A DNA stretch of 43,617 nt, taken from contig WJLZ01000092.1 of the NCBI GenBank assembly GCA_014728215.1, positions 1-43,617 of the forward strand, in the 5' to 3' direction. The notes below the pieces were generated by a model that worked only from the letters and a program-made list of their open reading frames with translations, made no database searches and had not been told where the DNA came from. The position numbers and the translations under genes are program-made. Shown in pieces: positions 8,845 to 16,843 of this stretch. The stretch is from Chitinivibrionales bacterium. Lineage in GTDB: Bacteria > Fibrobacterota > Chitinivibrionia > Chitinivibrionales > WJKA01. Within the stretch, counting starts at the first letter, position 1; each line of letters begins with the position of its first letter.

Positions 8845-10263
8845 ATGAGCGACAGTTTTAGAGACAGCAATTTTTTGTTGCAGAACAAAACAGCAATTGA
8901 GCTGTACCATACTCATGCATCGGACCTGCCAATTATCGATTATCACAGTCACCTGCCGCCGGATCAGATAGCAGAAGATAAAAAGTTTTCAAATCTTACA
9001 GAAATTTGGCTCTATGGCGACCATTATAAATGGCGTCAGATGAGAACGAATGGTATCGATGAACGATTTTGTACCGGTGATGCTTCTGATTGGGAGAAGT
9101 TTGAAGCCTGGGCAAAAACAGTGCCCGCAACCATAAAAAATCCCCTTTATCATTGGACCCATCTCGAGCTGAAACACCCTTTCGGTATTGCAGACAGGCT
9201 CCTGAATGCCGAGACGGCAAAGGATATCTGGGAAGAATGTAACGAAAAGCTTGCTTCCGATGAATTTTCCGCGCGTGGAATATTGAAACAAATGAATGTT
9301 GAAGTGCTCTGCACGACTGACGATCCTAGCGATTCGCTGGAACATCACAAAAAAATAAAAGAAGATAAGTCCTTTAATATCAAAGTGTTTCCTACATTTC
9401 GTCCCGACAAAGCCATGGCTGTCGAGAATCCGCAAAATTTTAATGCATGGGTTGATCGACTGGCACAAAGCGCTGATATGGAAATATCCACCTATTCCGA
9501 TTTGGTAGATTTAATAAGAAAACGGCACGATTTTTTCCATTCGCTGGGATGCAGATTGTCCGATCATGGCTTGGAGACTGCTTATGCAGAAGATTACACC
9601 GATTCTGAGGTAGAAAAGATTTTCTCCAAAATTCGAGGCGGTAAGACATTGGAATCAGATGAAATAGCAAAGTTCAAGTCTGCCATGTTGTATGAGTTCG
9701 GGATTATGGATTTTGAGAAAGGCTGGACACAGCAATTACATCTCGGTGCACTTCGGAATAACAATACACGGCTCTTCAAAGCACTTGGGCCGGATACCGG
9801 TTTCGATTCGATTGGTGACTTTGAAATTGCCCGTCCCCTTTCACGCTTTCTCGACCGGCTGGATAAAGAAAACAAACTTCCAAAAACGATTTTGTATAAT
9901 CTCAATCCTCGAGATAATGAATTGATTGCAACGATGATCGGAAACTTTCAGGACGGCTCAGTTCCGGGAAAGATGCAATTTGGGAGCGGTTGGTGGTTTC
10001 TCGATCAGAAGTCGGGAATTGAGGCTCACATTGATACCCTTTCAAATCTGAGCTTATTGAGTCGGTTTGTAGGCATGCTGACCGATTCACGGAGTTTTCT
10101 TTCATTTCCTCGACATGAATATTTCAGGCGAATCGTATGTAATATTCTGGGTACCGATATTGAAAACGGATTACTGCCCCGGGATATGTATCTGATTGGA
10201 AATTTAGTCAAGGATGTTTGTTATCGGAATGCGCGTTCTTATTTCGGTTTTCCAATTGCATAA
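8845..10263 (+). CDS. uxaC: Uronate (glucuronate/galacturonate) isomerase
   Basis: 472 residues, the usual length of UxaC. The N-terminus matches the family closely: a Phe-Leu-Leu-rich start, then DLPIIDYHSHLPPDQIAED with the metal-binding His34-x-His36 of the amidohydrolase fold. Further on come WLYGDHYKWRQMRTNGI, LEVLCTTDDPSDSLEHH-like sequence (here VEVLCTTDDPSDSLEHH), PTFRPDKAM and GWWFLDQKSGIEAHIDTL. The enzyme interconverts D-glucuronate with D-fructuronate, and D-galacturonate with D-tagaturonate. This is the first step in using pectin- or glucuronoxylan-derived sugars in the cytoplasm. No other uronate genes are adjacent, so its partners must lie elsewhere. Confidence 0.96.
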   Translation: MSDSFRDSNFLLQNKTAIELYHTHASDLPIIDYHSHLPPDQIAEDKKFSNLTEIWLYGDHYKWRQMRTNGIDERFCTGDASDWEKFEAWAKTVPATIKNPLYHWTHLELKHPFGIADRLLNAETAKDIWEECNEKLASDEFSARGILKQMNVEVLCTTDDPSDSLEHHKKIKEDKSFNIKVFPTFRPDKAMAVENPQNFNAWVDRLAQSADMEISTYSDLVDLIRKRHDFFHSLGCRLSDHGLETAYAEDYTDSEVEKIFSKIRGGKTLESDEIAKFKSAMLYEFGIMDFEKGWTQQLHLGALRNNNTRLFKALGPDTGFDSIGDFEIARPLSRFLDRLDKENKLPKTILYNLNPRDNELIATMIGNFQDGSVPGKMQFGSGWWFLDQKSGIEAHIDTLSNLSLLSRFVGMLTDSRSFLSFPRHEYFRRIVCNILGTDIENGLLPRDMYLIGNLVKDVCYRNARSYFGFPIA

Positions 10264-10382
10264 CTGAAATATTGCACACTAAGACCGGGAGTTAAAGATA
10301 TTTGTTTTTTCCCCTGTTACCTATTGCATAATATAGAGAAGAGGGGTATATTTACCACTATGATGGATTAAGGTGGAGTAGG

Positions 10383-10402
10383 TTGCTTAAGCGCTTGAGC
10401 AA
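10383..10402. repeat. 20-bp near-perfect palindrome upstream of the PAS/SpoIIE gene
   Basis: TTGCTTAAGC is directly followed by GCTTGAGCAA, an inverted repeat with a single G/T mismatch and no loop. It sits 42 bp before the start codon at 10445. The dyad geometry is that of a dimeric-repressor site; its partner is unknown. Confidence 0.5.
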
Positions 10403-10444
10403 GGTGCTCTACTTTGTCAAATATTAAAAAAGAGAGAAGCATAT

Positions 10445-13051
10445 ATGGCACAAAGCCCTGATCAGGTGCATGATGATAGTGATCAGTTGCGCGGGAGAAT
10501 AGCTGAACTCGAAAAGAAAGTCGAAAAGCTTCAGGCGGAAAACGAAACTTTCGTTAAAGAAAGTCGTTTATTTCATGCGGTAATGAATAACATTCCTGAT
10601 GCGGTCTTTTTTAAGGACCGGGATGGACGGTTTATTCGGGTCAACAATGCATGGGCTTCGAAACGGGAAGGACTCACGCCGGAGCAGGCTATAGGCGCAA
10701 CCGTTTTTGATTATTTTCCCGAGGAAAACGCACGCCGGATTCATGATGACGATGAAGACATTGTAAAAAGAGGCAAGCTTTTTGTCGGTTTGATCGAGAA
10801 TCTGGGTGATGAGGAAAACCCGGAATGGGTATCCACAACCAAGTTGCCACTTCGGGATGAAAACAACAATGTTATCGGTACATTTGGTATCTCAAGAGAT
10901 ATTACGGAACTCAAAAAAGCCGAAGATGCTATTGAAAAGGAACGGAACCTTCTTTACACTCTCATCGATAATCTTCCTGATACGATTTTTTTCAAAGACA
11001 GAGAGAGCCAGTTTATAATTAACAATAAGGCGCATATGGAATTGCTCGGGGTAAGCAAGCAGTCCGAATGTGTCGGAAAGACCGATTTTGAGTTTTTCCC
11101 CGGGGAACTTGCAGCTCGGTATTTTGCCGATGAGCAGGTTGTCTTGCAGACCGGACGGCCCATTGTGAACCGGCAGGAACCCAAACGCACTCATGAAGGT
11201 TCGGAAGGATGGTTATCGACTAATAAAGTGGCGGTCAAGGACAATGACGGCAATATTATTGGACTGGTGGGGATCAGCCGCGATATTACTGAACATCGGA
11301 GAATCGAACAGGCTCTGGAAAAAGAACGGACCCTTCTGCGAACACTGATCGACAATATGCCCGACTTTATCTTTATTAAAGATAAAGAAAGCCGTTTTAT
11401 TGTCAACAATAAAGCTCATCTCAAGGTGCTCGGAGCTTCGGGTCAGGATGAAGTTCTGGGTAAAACCGATTTTGATATTTTTCCTAAAGAACTTGCAACC
11501 CGGTATTTTTCCGATGAACAGGTGGTGATTCAGACCGGAAGGTCGATTATTGATAGAGAGGAGCCTGCCCGGCTTGGAGAACAAACGCTTACCTGGCTGT
11601 CCACCACAAAAGTGCCACTCTATGATACAAAAAAACAGATTGTGGGACTGGTTGGCATAAGCAGGGATATTACCGAACGAAAGCAATTTGAAGAAGCGCT
11701 TCAGAAGGCGGTTGAAGAGCGGACTGCCGATCTTAAAGATGCCAATGAACGTCTTGAATTACGTCTTGCACAGCTCAGGTTTCTCAATACCTCATCCTAT
11801 GAGCTTGCCCAGTTCATCCAGCTTAGTGAGCTTGGCCTGGCAGTGATAAATGCATTTATGTCCCGTTTTCCGGACGCTGAAGCAAGCCTGTGTATACGGC
11901 AAAACAAAGTATTTAAGTATCTCAACGGGGCGAATGTTTTTAAAAGTCCGGGGCAGCGAAAAGCTTCAGAAAAAGCACTTATTCCCTTTCAAAAAACCGA
12001 ATTGCACAGTCCCTTTTGTGTTGAAGAATGGTCTCAGGAAGAGCATATTTCTCAGCTTGCCTGGCCCGAGGAATTAAAACGATTTCCATGTTATCTGGCC
12101 ATTCCGCTTCTGACCGACAACAGAGCGCTGGGAATTATTCAGATCTTTACGGAAAAAAAATTCCTGAGTATTTTCGAACGTGAAAAGCCTGTTTTGACTA
12201 CTCTTGCTGCCCAGGCAGCCGTCTGCCTGAGCAACGCAATTCATTACAAGGAGTTGGGAGAGCGTGCCCGGCTTCAGGGTGAACTCGATGCCGCCCGGTC
12301 GATACAACAGCGGTTTACCCCCCACGAGAAGCCTTCAATACCTCACGTCGATATCAAAGGTGTTTATTACCCTGCCTATGAAGTAGGCGGCGATTACCTC
12401 GATTATTTTCCAAACGAAAACGGCGACTGGGTAGTTGTTATTGCCGATGTCTGCGGAAAGGGTATTCCGGCCGCACTTTTTATGACAATGCTCCGGAGTG
12501 CTTTCCGGGCTGTGGCAAAAAATGTCAGTTCCGCCAAAACACTTTTGTGCCTGGTGAATGAAGCAATGATGGCTAATCTGGACGATAAATCTTTTGTTAC
12601 CGCTCTTTGCTTTATAATCAGTAAAGACGGTTCCAGTATGAGTTATGCCCGGGCAGGACATCCGATGCTCCTGAAATTGCGCGGCAAGGGTGAGGAGCCT
12701 GATGTAATTAAAAGTAATGGCCTGGCTCTTGGCTTGCTCTCCGATCCGGAAACGTTTGCATCGATGATCGATGAGATCACCATGCCTCTGAATGAGGGCA
12801 GCAGATTTCTGATTTATACCGATGGGCTTACTGAAGCTACCGATCCGGTGAAGAACAGCTATGGATCGCAACGTCTTCATAGTCTTCTTGCAGAAGATGG
12901 AGATCTGGGACCTGATAAGCTGATCGAAAAAATCATGGAAGACGTCAGCAATTTTACTCAGGACAGTCCGTATCACGATGATCTCACGATCCTTGCCATG
13001 AAGGTCGATGGACGCAGGGAGAAGGCGGAACTGAATCAAAACGGTTCTTAA
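10445..13051 (+). CDS. Three-PAS, GAF, SpoIIE-type PP2C phosphatase signalling protein
   Basis: 868 residues with no membrane segment, so cytoplasmic. The order is: an N-terminal coiled coil (about 12-45); PAS1 (about 45-160); PAS2 (about 170-285) and PAS3 (about 295-410), each ending in GISRDITE; a short coiled coil; a GAF-like domain (about 445-605); and a SpoIIE-like PP2C phosphatase (about 630-855). The phosphatase has the metal-site motifs VGGDYLDYF and ADVCGKGIPAALFM, then AGHPMLLKLRG, YTDGLTEATDP and YHDDLTILAMKV. Such proteins sense a signal through PAS/GAF and dephosphorylate a STAS anti-anti-sigma factor. PAS2 and PAS3 are close copies. The Shine-Dalgarno is AGAGAAG. It appears monocistronic. 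Confidence 0.93.
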   Translation: MAQSPDQVHDDSDQLRGRIAELEKKVEKLQAENETFVKESRLFHAVMNNIPDAVFFKDRDGRFIRVNNAWASKREGLTPEQAIGATVFDYFPEENARRIHDDDEDIVKRGKLFVGLIENLGDEENPEWVSTTKLPLRDENNNVIGTFGISRDITELKKAEDAIEKERNLLYTLIDNLPDTIFFKDRESQFIINNKAHMELLGVSKQSECVGKTDFEFFPGELAARYFADEQVVLQTGRPIVNRQEPKRTHEGSEGWLSTNKVAVKDNDGNIIGLVGISRDITEHRRIEQALEKERTLLRTLIDNMPDFIFIKDKESRFIVNNKAHLKVLGASGQDEVLGKTDFDIFPKELATRYFSDEQVVIQTGRSIIDREEPARLGEQTLTWLSTTKVPLYDTKKQIVGLVGISRDITERKQFEEALQKAVEERTADLKDANERLELRLAQLRFLNTSSYELAQFIQLSELGLAVINAFMSRFPDAEASLCIRQNKVFKYLNGANVFKSPGQRKASEKALIPFQKTELHSPFCVEEWSQEEHISQLAWPEELKRFPCYLAIPLLTDNRALGIIQIFTEKKFLSIFEREKPVLTTLAAQAAVCLSNAIHYKELGERARLQGELDAARSIQQRFTPHEKPSIPHVDIKGVYYPAYEVGGDYLDYFPNENGDWVVVIADVCGKGIPAALFMTMLRSAFRAVAKNVSSAKTLLCLVNEAMMANLDDKSFVTALCFIISKDGSSMSYARAGHPMLLKLRGKGEEPDVIKSNGLALGLLSDPETFASMIDEITMPLNEGSRFLIYTDGLTEATDPVKNSYGSQRLHSLLAEDGDLGPDKLIEKIMEDVSNFTQDSPYHDDLTILAMKVDGRREKAELNQNGS

Positions 13052-13116
13052 ATAGGTAGCTGATTCGGGAAGCGAATATTACAACGATTGAGGATTTTTA
13101 AAAAATAAAAAAAAAG

Positions 13117-13145
13117 TTGCAAAGTATTGAGCAATATCGTATCTT
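13117..13145 (+). promoter_or_regulatory. Predicted promoter of the ilv operon leader
   Basis: TTGCAA (13117-13122), a 17-bp spacer, then TATCTT (13140-13145), ends 22 bp before the leader-peptide ATG. An AT-rich tract (13095-13115) just upstream could act as an UP element. The leader RBS AAGGAAAGG follows at 13153-13161. Confidence 0.5.
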
Positions 13146-13167
13146 ATAAGCCAAGGAAAGGTACATA

Positions 13168-13269
13168 ATGTTTACAAACAACACGCAGCTCCTCAATACC
13201 ATTCTCAACATAAGTCTAGTGGGCCTTGTGGTGGTTATTGTGAATTCCAAAGGAGGAGCGGTGCTGTAA
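13168..13269 (+). CDS. Branched-chain amino acid leader peptide (attenuator peptide)
   Basis: A 33-codon ORF with a strong Shine-Dalgarno (AGGAAAGG, 6 bp before the ATG). Fifteen of its 33 residues are Leu, Val or Ile, including the run LVGLVVVIV at residues 17-25. That is exactly the codon type whose supply the downstream operon controls, and the composition resembles the enterobacterial IlvL/IvbL leaders. It ends 24 bp before a strong intrinsic terminator that precedes ilvB. The expected role is regulatory: ribosome stalling at Val/Leu/Ile codons when charged tRNA is low would let transcription continue. The peptide itself probably has no further function. Confidence 0.85.
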   Translation: MFTNNTQLLNTILNISLVGLVVVIVNSKGGAVL

Positions 13270-13328
13270 TTATTGACGAACATAAGAAATTTCAAAGCCC
13301 GCTCCTCAAAAAGGAGCGGGCTTTTTTT
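13188..13328 (+). promoter_or_regulatory. Transcription attenuator of the ilv-leu operon (segments 1-4)
   Basis: Four alternating complementary segments are visible. Segment 1, GCTCCTC (13188-13194), lies in the leader's Leu8-Leu9 codons. Segment 2, GAGGAGCGG (13253-13261), lies at the leader's 3' end. Segment 3, CCGCTCCTC (13299-13307), is the terminator's left arm, and segment 4, AGGAGCGGG (13312-13320), its right arm. Segments 2:3 form a perfect 9-bp antiterminator, 3:4 the terminator, and 1:2 a 7-bp pairing. A ribosome stalled in the LVGLVVVIV codons would leave segment 2 free to pair with 3; a ribosome reaching the stop codon would cover segment 2 and allow termination. Confidence 0.82.
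13294..13328 (+). terminator. Rho-independent terminator in the ilv leader
   Basis: A perfect 13-bp stem (13294-13306 with 13312-13324), a 5-nt loop (CAAAA) and a run of seven T (13322-13328). The stem core is GC-rich (GCCCGCTCCT). It lies 123 bp upstream of the ilvB start. Confidence 0.95.
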
Positions 13329-13440
13329 ATTATTTCCCTTCTTTCTTGATTCAACAGGAAAGAATCTGGTATTTTATCACCTTTCGTTTCAGCAAAACTA
13401 TTATATAATTATGCAACGGAATGCTGGAAGAAAGAAACGT

Positions 13441-13453
13441 GGAGGTTATTTTG
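13441..13453 (+). promoter_or_regulatory. Ribosome binding site that points to a TTG start for ilvB
   Basis: GGAGG at 13441-13445 lies 5 bp before a TTG at 13451. The alternative ATG at 13421 lacks a usable Shine-Dalgarno, having only GGA directly against it. Confidence 0.65.
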
Positions 13454-15178
13454 AAGAAAAAAGGTGCTGAAATTGTTGTTGATGCTTTGCTTCAGGAGAA
13501 GGTTGACGTCATTTTCGGATATCCCGGCGGTGTTGTTATTCCTATTTTCGATGTGCTCTACGATACCAAAGGGCTTGAAGTGGTCCTTACTCGTCATGAA
13601 CAGGCTGCGGCTCATGCGGCCGATGGGTACGCGCGGGTTACCGGCAAAGTCGGTGTTTGTCTTGCGACCTCAGGGCCCGGTGCTACCAATCTGGTCACCG
13701 GTATAGCGACTGCCTATCTGGATTCGATACCGATTGTTGCCATTACCGGTCAGGTTGCCACACCGATTCTGGGAACCGATGCTTTCCAGGAGGCTGATAT
13801 CGTTGGCATTACCCGGCCGATTACCAAACATAATTTTCTTGTAAAAGATGTCCAGGAGCTTCCTTCAATGCTCAAGCAGGCATTTCATATCGCCCGTACG
13901 GGAAGACCCGGACCGGTTTTAATTGATATACCCAAGGATGTTTCTCTGGGGGTTCTCAGTAATTACGAGTATCCCAAAGACGTTGCGATTAGAAGTTATA
14001 AGCCCAATGTTGTCGGCCATGTTCGTCAGATACGCAAGGCGGCCGAGGCGATCAAAAGTGCAAAGGAGCCCTTGATCTATGCCGGTGGCGGCGTTATACT
14101 CTCCGATGCACATAAGGAGCTTCTGGAGCTTGCGGAAAAAACCTCCATTCCGGTAACCACCACGCTGATGGGGCTTGGCGGTTTCCCGGGCGATCATCCG
14201 CTCTTCATCGGTATGCCGGGAATGCACGGTTCAAAGGCGGCGAACTATGCCTTGCAGCAAACCGACCTGATAATTTCTGTTGGAGCTCGTTTTGACGATC
14301 GTGTTACGGGAATGGTTGATAAATTCGCTCCAAATGCCCGGATTATTCATATGGATATCGATCCTGCGGCAATATCGAAGATTATCAAGGTTGATATTCC
14401 CGTCGTTGGTGATGCTAAAAATATTTTAGCTGCATTAAATAAACTCGTTGCGGCTCGAAAACCCGATGAATGGAACAAGCAGATAGAGAAGTGGAAAGGC
14501 AAACGTATGTTTTCTTATACAAGTTCAAAGGCCGAAATTAAACCACAGGCCGTTATTGAAGCCGTCTATAAGGAAACAAAGGGGAACGCCATAATAACTA
14601 CCGAGGTAGGTCAGAATCAGATGTGGGCCGCCCAGTTTTACAAGTTCAACAAACCGCGAACCCTGGTTACTTCTGGGGGACTGGGAACAATGGGATTCGG
14701 GATGCCTGCTGCAATGGGAGCGGCAATGGCCAACCCGGGCGTACCGGTAATCGATATTGCAGGTGATGGATCGATTCAAATGAATATCCAGGAGCTGGCG
14801 ACCATATCATTGAATGATATTCCGGTAAAGATCGTGATTCTTAATAATGGCTATCTGGGTATGGTCCGTCAATGGCAGGAACTCTTTTTTGACAAGAGGT
14901 ACAGTTCAACCTGTCTGCGCAAAGGCAGCGGCCGGTGTAAAAAATGTGTTGGGCCGCAGAAATGCAAGCTGGCGTATATTCCCGATTTTATTGCCCTGGC
15001 CGAGAGCTATGATGTCCCGGCATTCCGGGCTGAAAAACCCGAGGAGATGATTCCTGTTTTACGCAAGGGAATGAAAATCAAGGGGCCGGCATTGATGGAA
15101 TTTGTTGTTTCGGAAGAAGAAAATGTTTTTCCCATGGTTCCCGCTGGGAAGCCAATCGACCATATTCTGGAAGGATGA
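13451..15178 (+). CDS. ilvB: Acetolactate synthase, large (catalytic) subunit
   Basis: 575 residues from the TTG start; an ATG at 13421 would add 10 residues but has no good RBS. From KKKGAEIVVDALLQEKVDVI the sequence matches acetohydroxyacid synthases: the TPP-activating Glu50 in VVLTRHEQAAAHAADGYAR, the FAD-region segments, and the TPP/Mg site from GDGSIQMN (438) to ILNNGYLGMVRQWQELFF. It condenses two pyruvates, or pyruvate and 2-oxobutyrate, as the first common step to Val, Leu and Ile. It is odd in one respect: right after FDKRYSS there is an insertion with four cysteines spaced CX7CX2CX5C (Cys488, 496, 499, 505) before the usual PDFIALAESYDVPAFR. It is followed after 5 bp by ilvN and controlled by the leader attenuator. 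Confidence 0.96.
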   Translation: MKKKGAEIVVDALLQEKVDVIFGYPGGVVIPIFDVLYDTKGLEVVLTRHEQAAAHAADGYARVTGKVGVCLATSGPGATNLVTGIATAYLDSIPIVAITGQVATPILGTDAFQEADIVGITRPITKHNFLVKDVQELPSMLKQAFHIARTGRPGPVLIDIPKDVSLGVLSNYEYPKDVAIRSYKPNVVGHVRQIRKAAEAIKSAKEPLIYAGGGVILSDAHKELLELAEKTSIPVTTTLMGLGGFPGDHPLFIGMPGMHGSKAANYALQQTDLIISVGARFDDRVTGMVDKFAPNARIIHMDIDPAAISKIIKVDIPVVGDAKNILAALNKLVAARKPDEWNKQIEKWKGKRMFSYTSSKAEIKPQAVIEAVYKETKGNAIITTEVGQNQMWAAQFYKFNKPRTLVTSGGLGTMGFGMPAAMGAAMANPGVPVIDIAGDGSIQMNIQELATISLNDIPVKIVILNNGYLGMVRQWQELFFDKRYSSTCLRKGSGRCKKCVGPQKCKLAYIPDFIALAESYDVPAFRAEKPEEMIPVLRKGMKIKGPALMEFVVSEEENVFPMVPAGKPIDHILEG

Positions 15179-15183
15179 AAGCT

Positions 15184-15663
15184 ATGAGTACGCATACGAT
15201 ATCAGTCCTTGTCGAGAACCGTCACGGTGCGCTTTCACGTATTGCCGGTCTTTTCTCAAGCAGGGGATATAATATTACAAGCCTGAATGTTGCCGAGACG
15301 GAAGACCGGTCTGTTTCCAGGATGACGATCGTTGTAAGTGGTGATGAAAGTATACTTGAGCAGGTAATCAAACAGTTGAATCGCCTTATCGATATTGTCA
15401 AGGTTGTCGATTTTGCCGGCGACAGGACAATCGATCGGGAACTGTTGCTTGTTCGGGTGGATACGAGTAAATCGACCCGGCATGAAGTCATCGAGCTTGC
15501 CGATATTTTTGGAGCAAAAATAGCCGGCGTGTCCGCCCGGTCGCTGACCATTGAGCTAACTAATGAGAGCAGGATGATCGATGATTTTATCGATCTGATA
15601 AAGCCTTACGGCATAAAAGAACTGGCGCGTACCGGGAAAATAGCCATGGCGCGCATCAAATAA
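15184..15663 (+). CDS. ilvN: Acetolactate synthase, small (regulatory) subunit
   Basis: 159 residues from the ATG at 15184, which has GGAAGG 9 bp upstream. The overlapping ATG at 15175 sits directly against that site and is less likely. An N-terminal ACT domain (HTISVLVENRHGALSRIAGL, then FSSRGYNITSLNV) binds the feedback effector, usually valine. The C-terminal half (LLLVRVDTSKSTRHEVIEL, then AGVSARSLTIELT) matches the IlvH/IlvN family. It binds the catalytic subunit, raises activity and confers end-product inhibition. It lies directly after ilvB. Confidence 0.96.
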   Translation: MSTHTISVLVENRHGALSRIAGLFSSRGYNITSLNVAETEDRSVSRMTIVVSGDESILEQVIKQLNRLIDIVKVVDFAGDRTIDRELLLVRVDTSKSTRHEVIELADIFGAKIAGVSARSLTIELTNESRMIDDFIDLIKPYGIKELARTGKIAMARIK

Positions 15664-15720
15664 TAAGTGAAAAATAATTGCATGTGAATTTTTAACCAAT
15701 TTTTCGAAGGAGCGGATCTA

Positions 15721-16821
15721 ATGGCACGAATCAGTTTCGGGGGTGTAAAAGAGGATGTTGTCATGCGCAAAGAGTTTTCCCTTGCAAAGGCAAGAAAAGT
15801 CTTGAAAAAGGAGACCATAGCGATTATCGGCTATGGCGTGCAGGGACCGGCGCAGGCGCTGAATTTAAAAGACAACGGCATTAACGTGATAATCGGCCAG
15901 GCCAAATCATTTAAAAACGATTGGGACCGCGCACGTAAAGACGGATGGGTGCCGGGGAAAACACTTTTTGATATCGAAGAAGCCGTCGAACGGGGAACAA
16001 TTATTCAATTTCTTGTTTCCGATGCTGCTCAACGAAAGATATGGCCTCAGATTAAAAAGAAACTGAAACCGGGAGATGCGCTTTATTTTTCGCACGGTTT
16101 CTCGATTGTATACCGGGATCAGACTAAAGTAATTCCGCCCGAAGATGTGGATGTTATCATGGTTGCTCCCAAGGGAAGCGGCACATCGGTGAGAAGAAAC
16201 TTTCTTAGCGGTGCCGGAATTAATTCGAGCTATGCGGTCTTCCAGGATGCAACGGGTCGCGCCGAAGAACGGTGTCTTGCGGTCGGTATCGGTATCGGGT
16301 CAGGATATCTATTTCCAACCACCTTCGAGAGTGAGGTGTACAGCGACCTGACCGGTGAGCGTGGAGTGCTCATGGGAGCCCTGGCCGGTGTTATGGAAGC
16401 CCAGTATGATGTTCTCCGGAAAAACGGCCATAGTCCATCGGAGGCATTCAATGAGACGGTTGAAGAATTGACACAGAGCCTGATTCGACTTGTTGATGAA
16501 AACGGAATGGACTGGATGTATTCGAACTGTTCCGCCACTGCCCAACGCGGTGCGTTGGACTGGAAACCGAAATTCAAAAAAGCGGTTTTGCCGGTGTTCA
16601 AAGACCTTTATAAATCAGTTACGTCGGGTAAGGAAACTCGCCGGGTCATTACCGCATGCGGAAAGAAGAACTATCAGGAGCTTCTGGGAAAGGAGCTTGC
16701 AAAGATCGGTAATTCCGAGATGTGGCAGGCCGGTGCCGCAGTCCGTGCGCTTCGTCCGAAAGAGAAAGCCAAGACGGTTACCAAAGCAACCAAGGGTGTT
16801 GCCGGTAGAAAAAGCAATTAA
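15721..16821 (+). CDS. ilvC: Ketol-acid reductoisomerase (NADP+)
   Basis: 366 residues. The Rossmann motif IAIIGYGVQGPAQALNLKDNG is seen near residue 33 (as IIGYGVQGPAQALNLKDNG), followed by SHGFSIVY, APKGSGTSVRR and the Mg-binding region DLTGERGVLMGALAGVMEAQYD, read as two parts around Glu. ETVEELTQSLIRL and the conserved Ser in YSNCSATAQRGALDW complete the active site. It isomerises and reduces acetolactate and acetohydroxybutyrate. The longer, Bacteroidetes/plant-like version of the sequence and a Lys/Ala-rich basic tail (KEKAKTVTKATKGVAGRK) distinguish it from the short class I enzymes of about 330 residues. Strong RBS (AAGGAG). It lies 57 bp after ilvN in the same operon. Confidence 0.95.
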   Translation: MARISFGGVKEDVVMRKEFSLAKARKVLKKETIAIIGYGVQGPAQALNLKDNGINVIIGQAKSFKNDWDRARKDGWVPGKTLFDIEEAVERGTIIQFLVSDAAQRKIWPQIKKKLKPGDALYFSHGFSIVYRDQTKVIPPEDVDVIMVAPKGSGTSVRRNFLSGAGINSSYAVFQDATGRAEERCLAVGIGIGSGYLFPTTFESEVYSDLTGERGVLMGALAGVMEAQYDVLRKNGHSPSEAFNETVEELTQSLIRLVDENGMDWMYSNCSATAQRGALDWKPKFKKAVLPVFKDLYKSVTSGKETRRVITACGKKNYQELLGKELAKIGNSEMWQAGAAVRALRPKEKAKTVTKATKGVAGRKSN

Positions 16822-16843
16822 CAGCAATAAGCGGGTTGAAAGC

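Noticed and set aside
10383-10412. tRNA-like fragment (GGTGCTCTAC resembles a D-arm on the minus strand)
   Set aside because: No cloverleaf can be built around it; the dyad explains most of the similarity.
12335-13039. 234-codon minus-strand ORF
   Set aside because: It lies opposite the conserved phosphatase domain of the PAS/SpoIIE gene and has no recognisable features.
13404-13409. TATAAT after the attenuator as a second ilvB promoter
   Set aside because: No -35 element lies at 16-18 bp (CTTTCG at 17 bp), so a constitutive promoter bypassing the attenuator is not supported.
13421-13450. ATG at 13421 as the ilvB start
   Set aside because: It lacks a usable Shine-Dalgarno, while GGAGG sits 5 bp before the TTG at 13451 and the protein alignment begins at KKKGAEIVV. 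It remains possible and only changes the N-terminus by 10 residues.
16490-16843. Long upstream extension of the leuA frame
   Set aside because: It overlaps ilvC and the added sequence is Arg-rich shadow; the LeuA family begins at the ATG at 16844.
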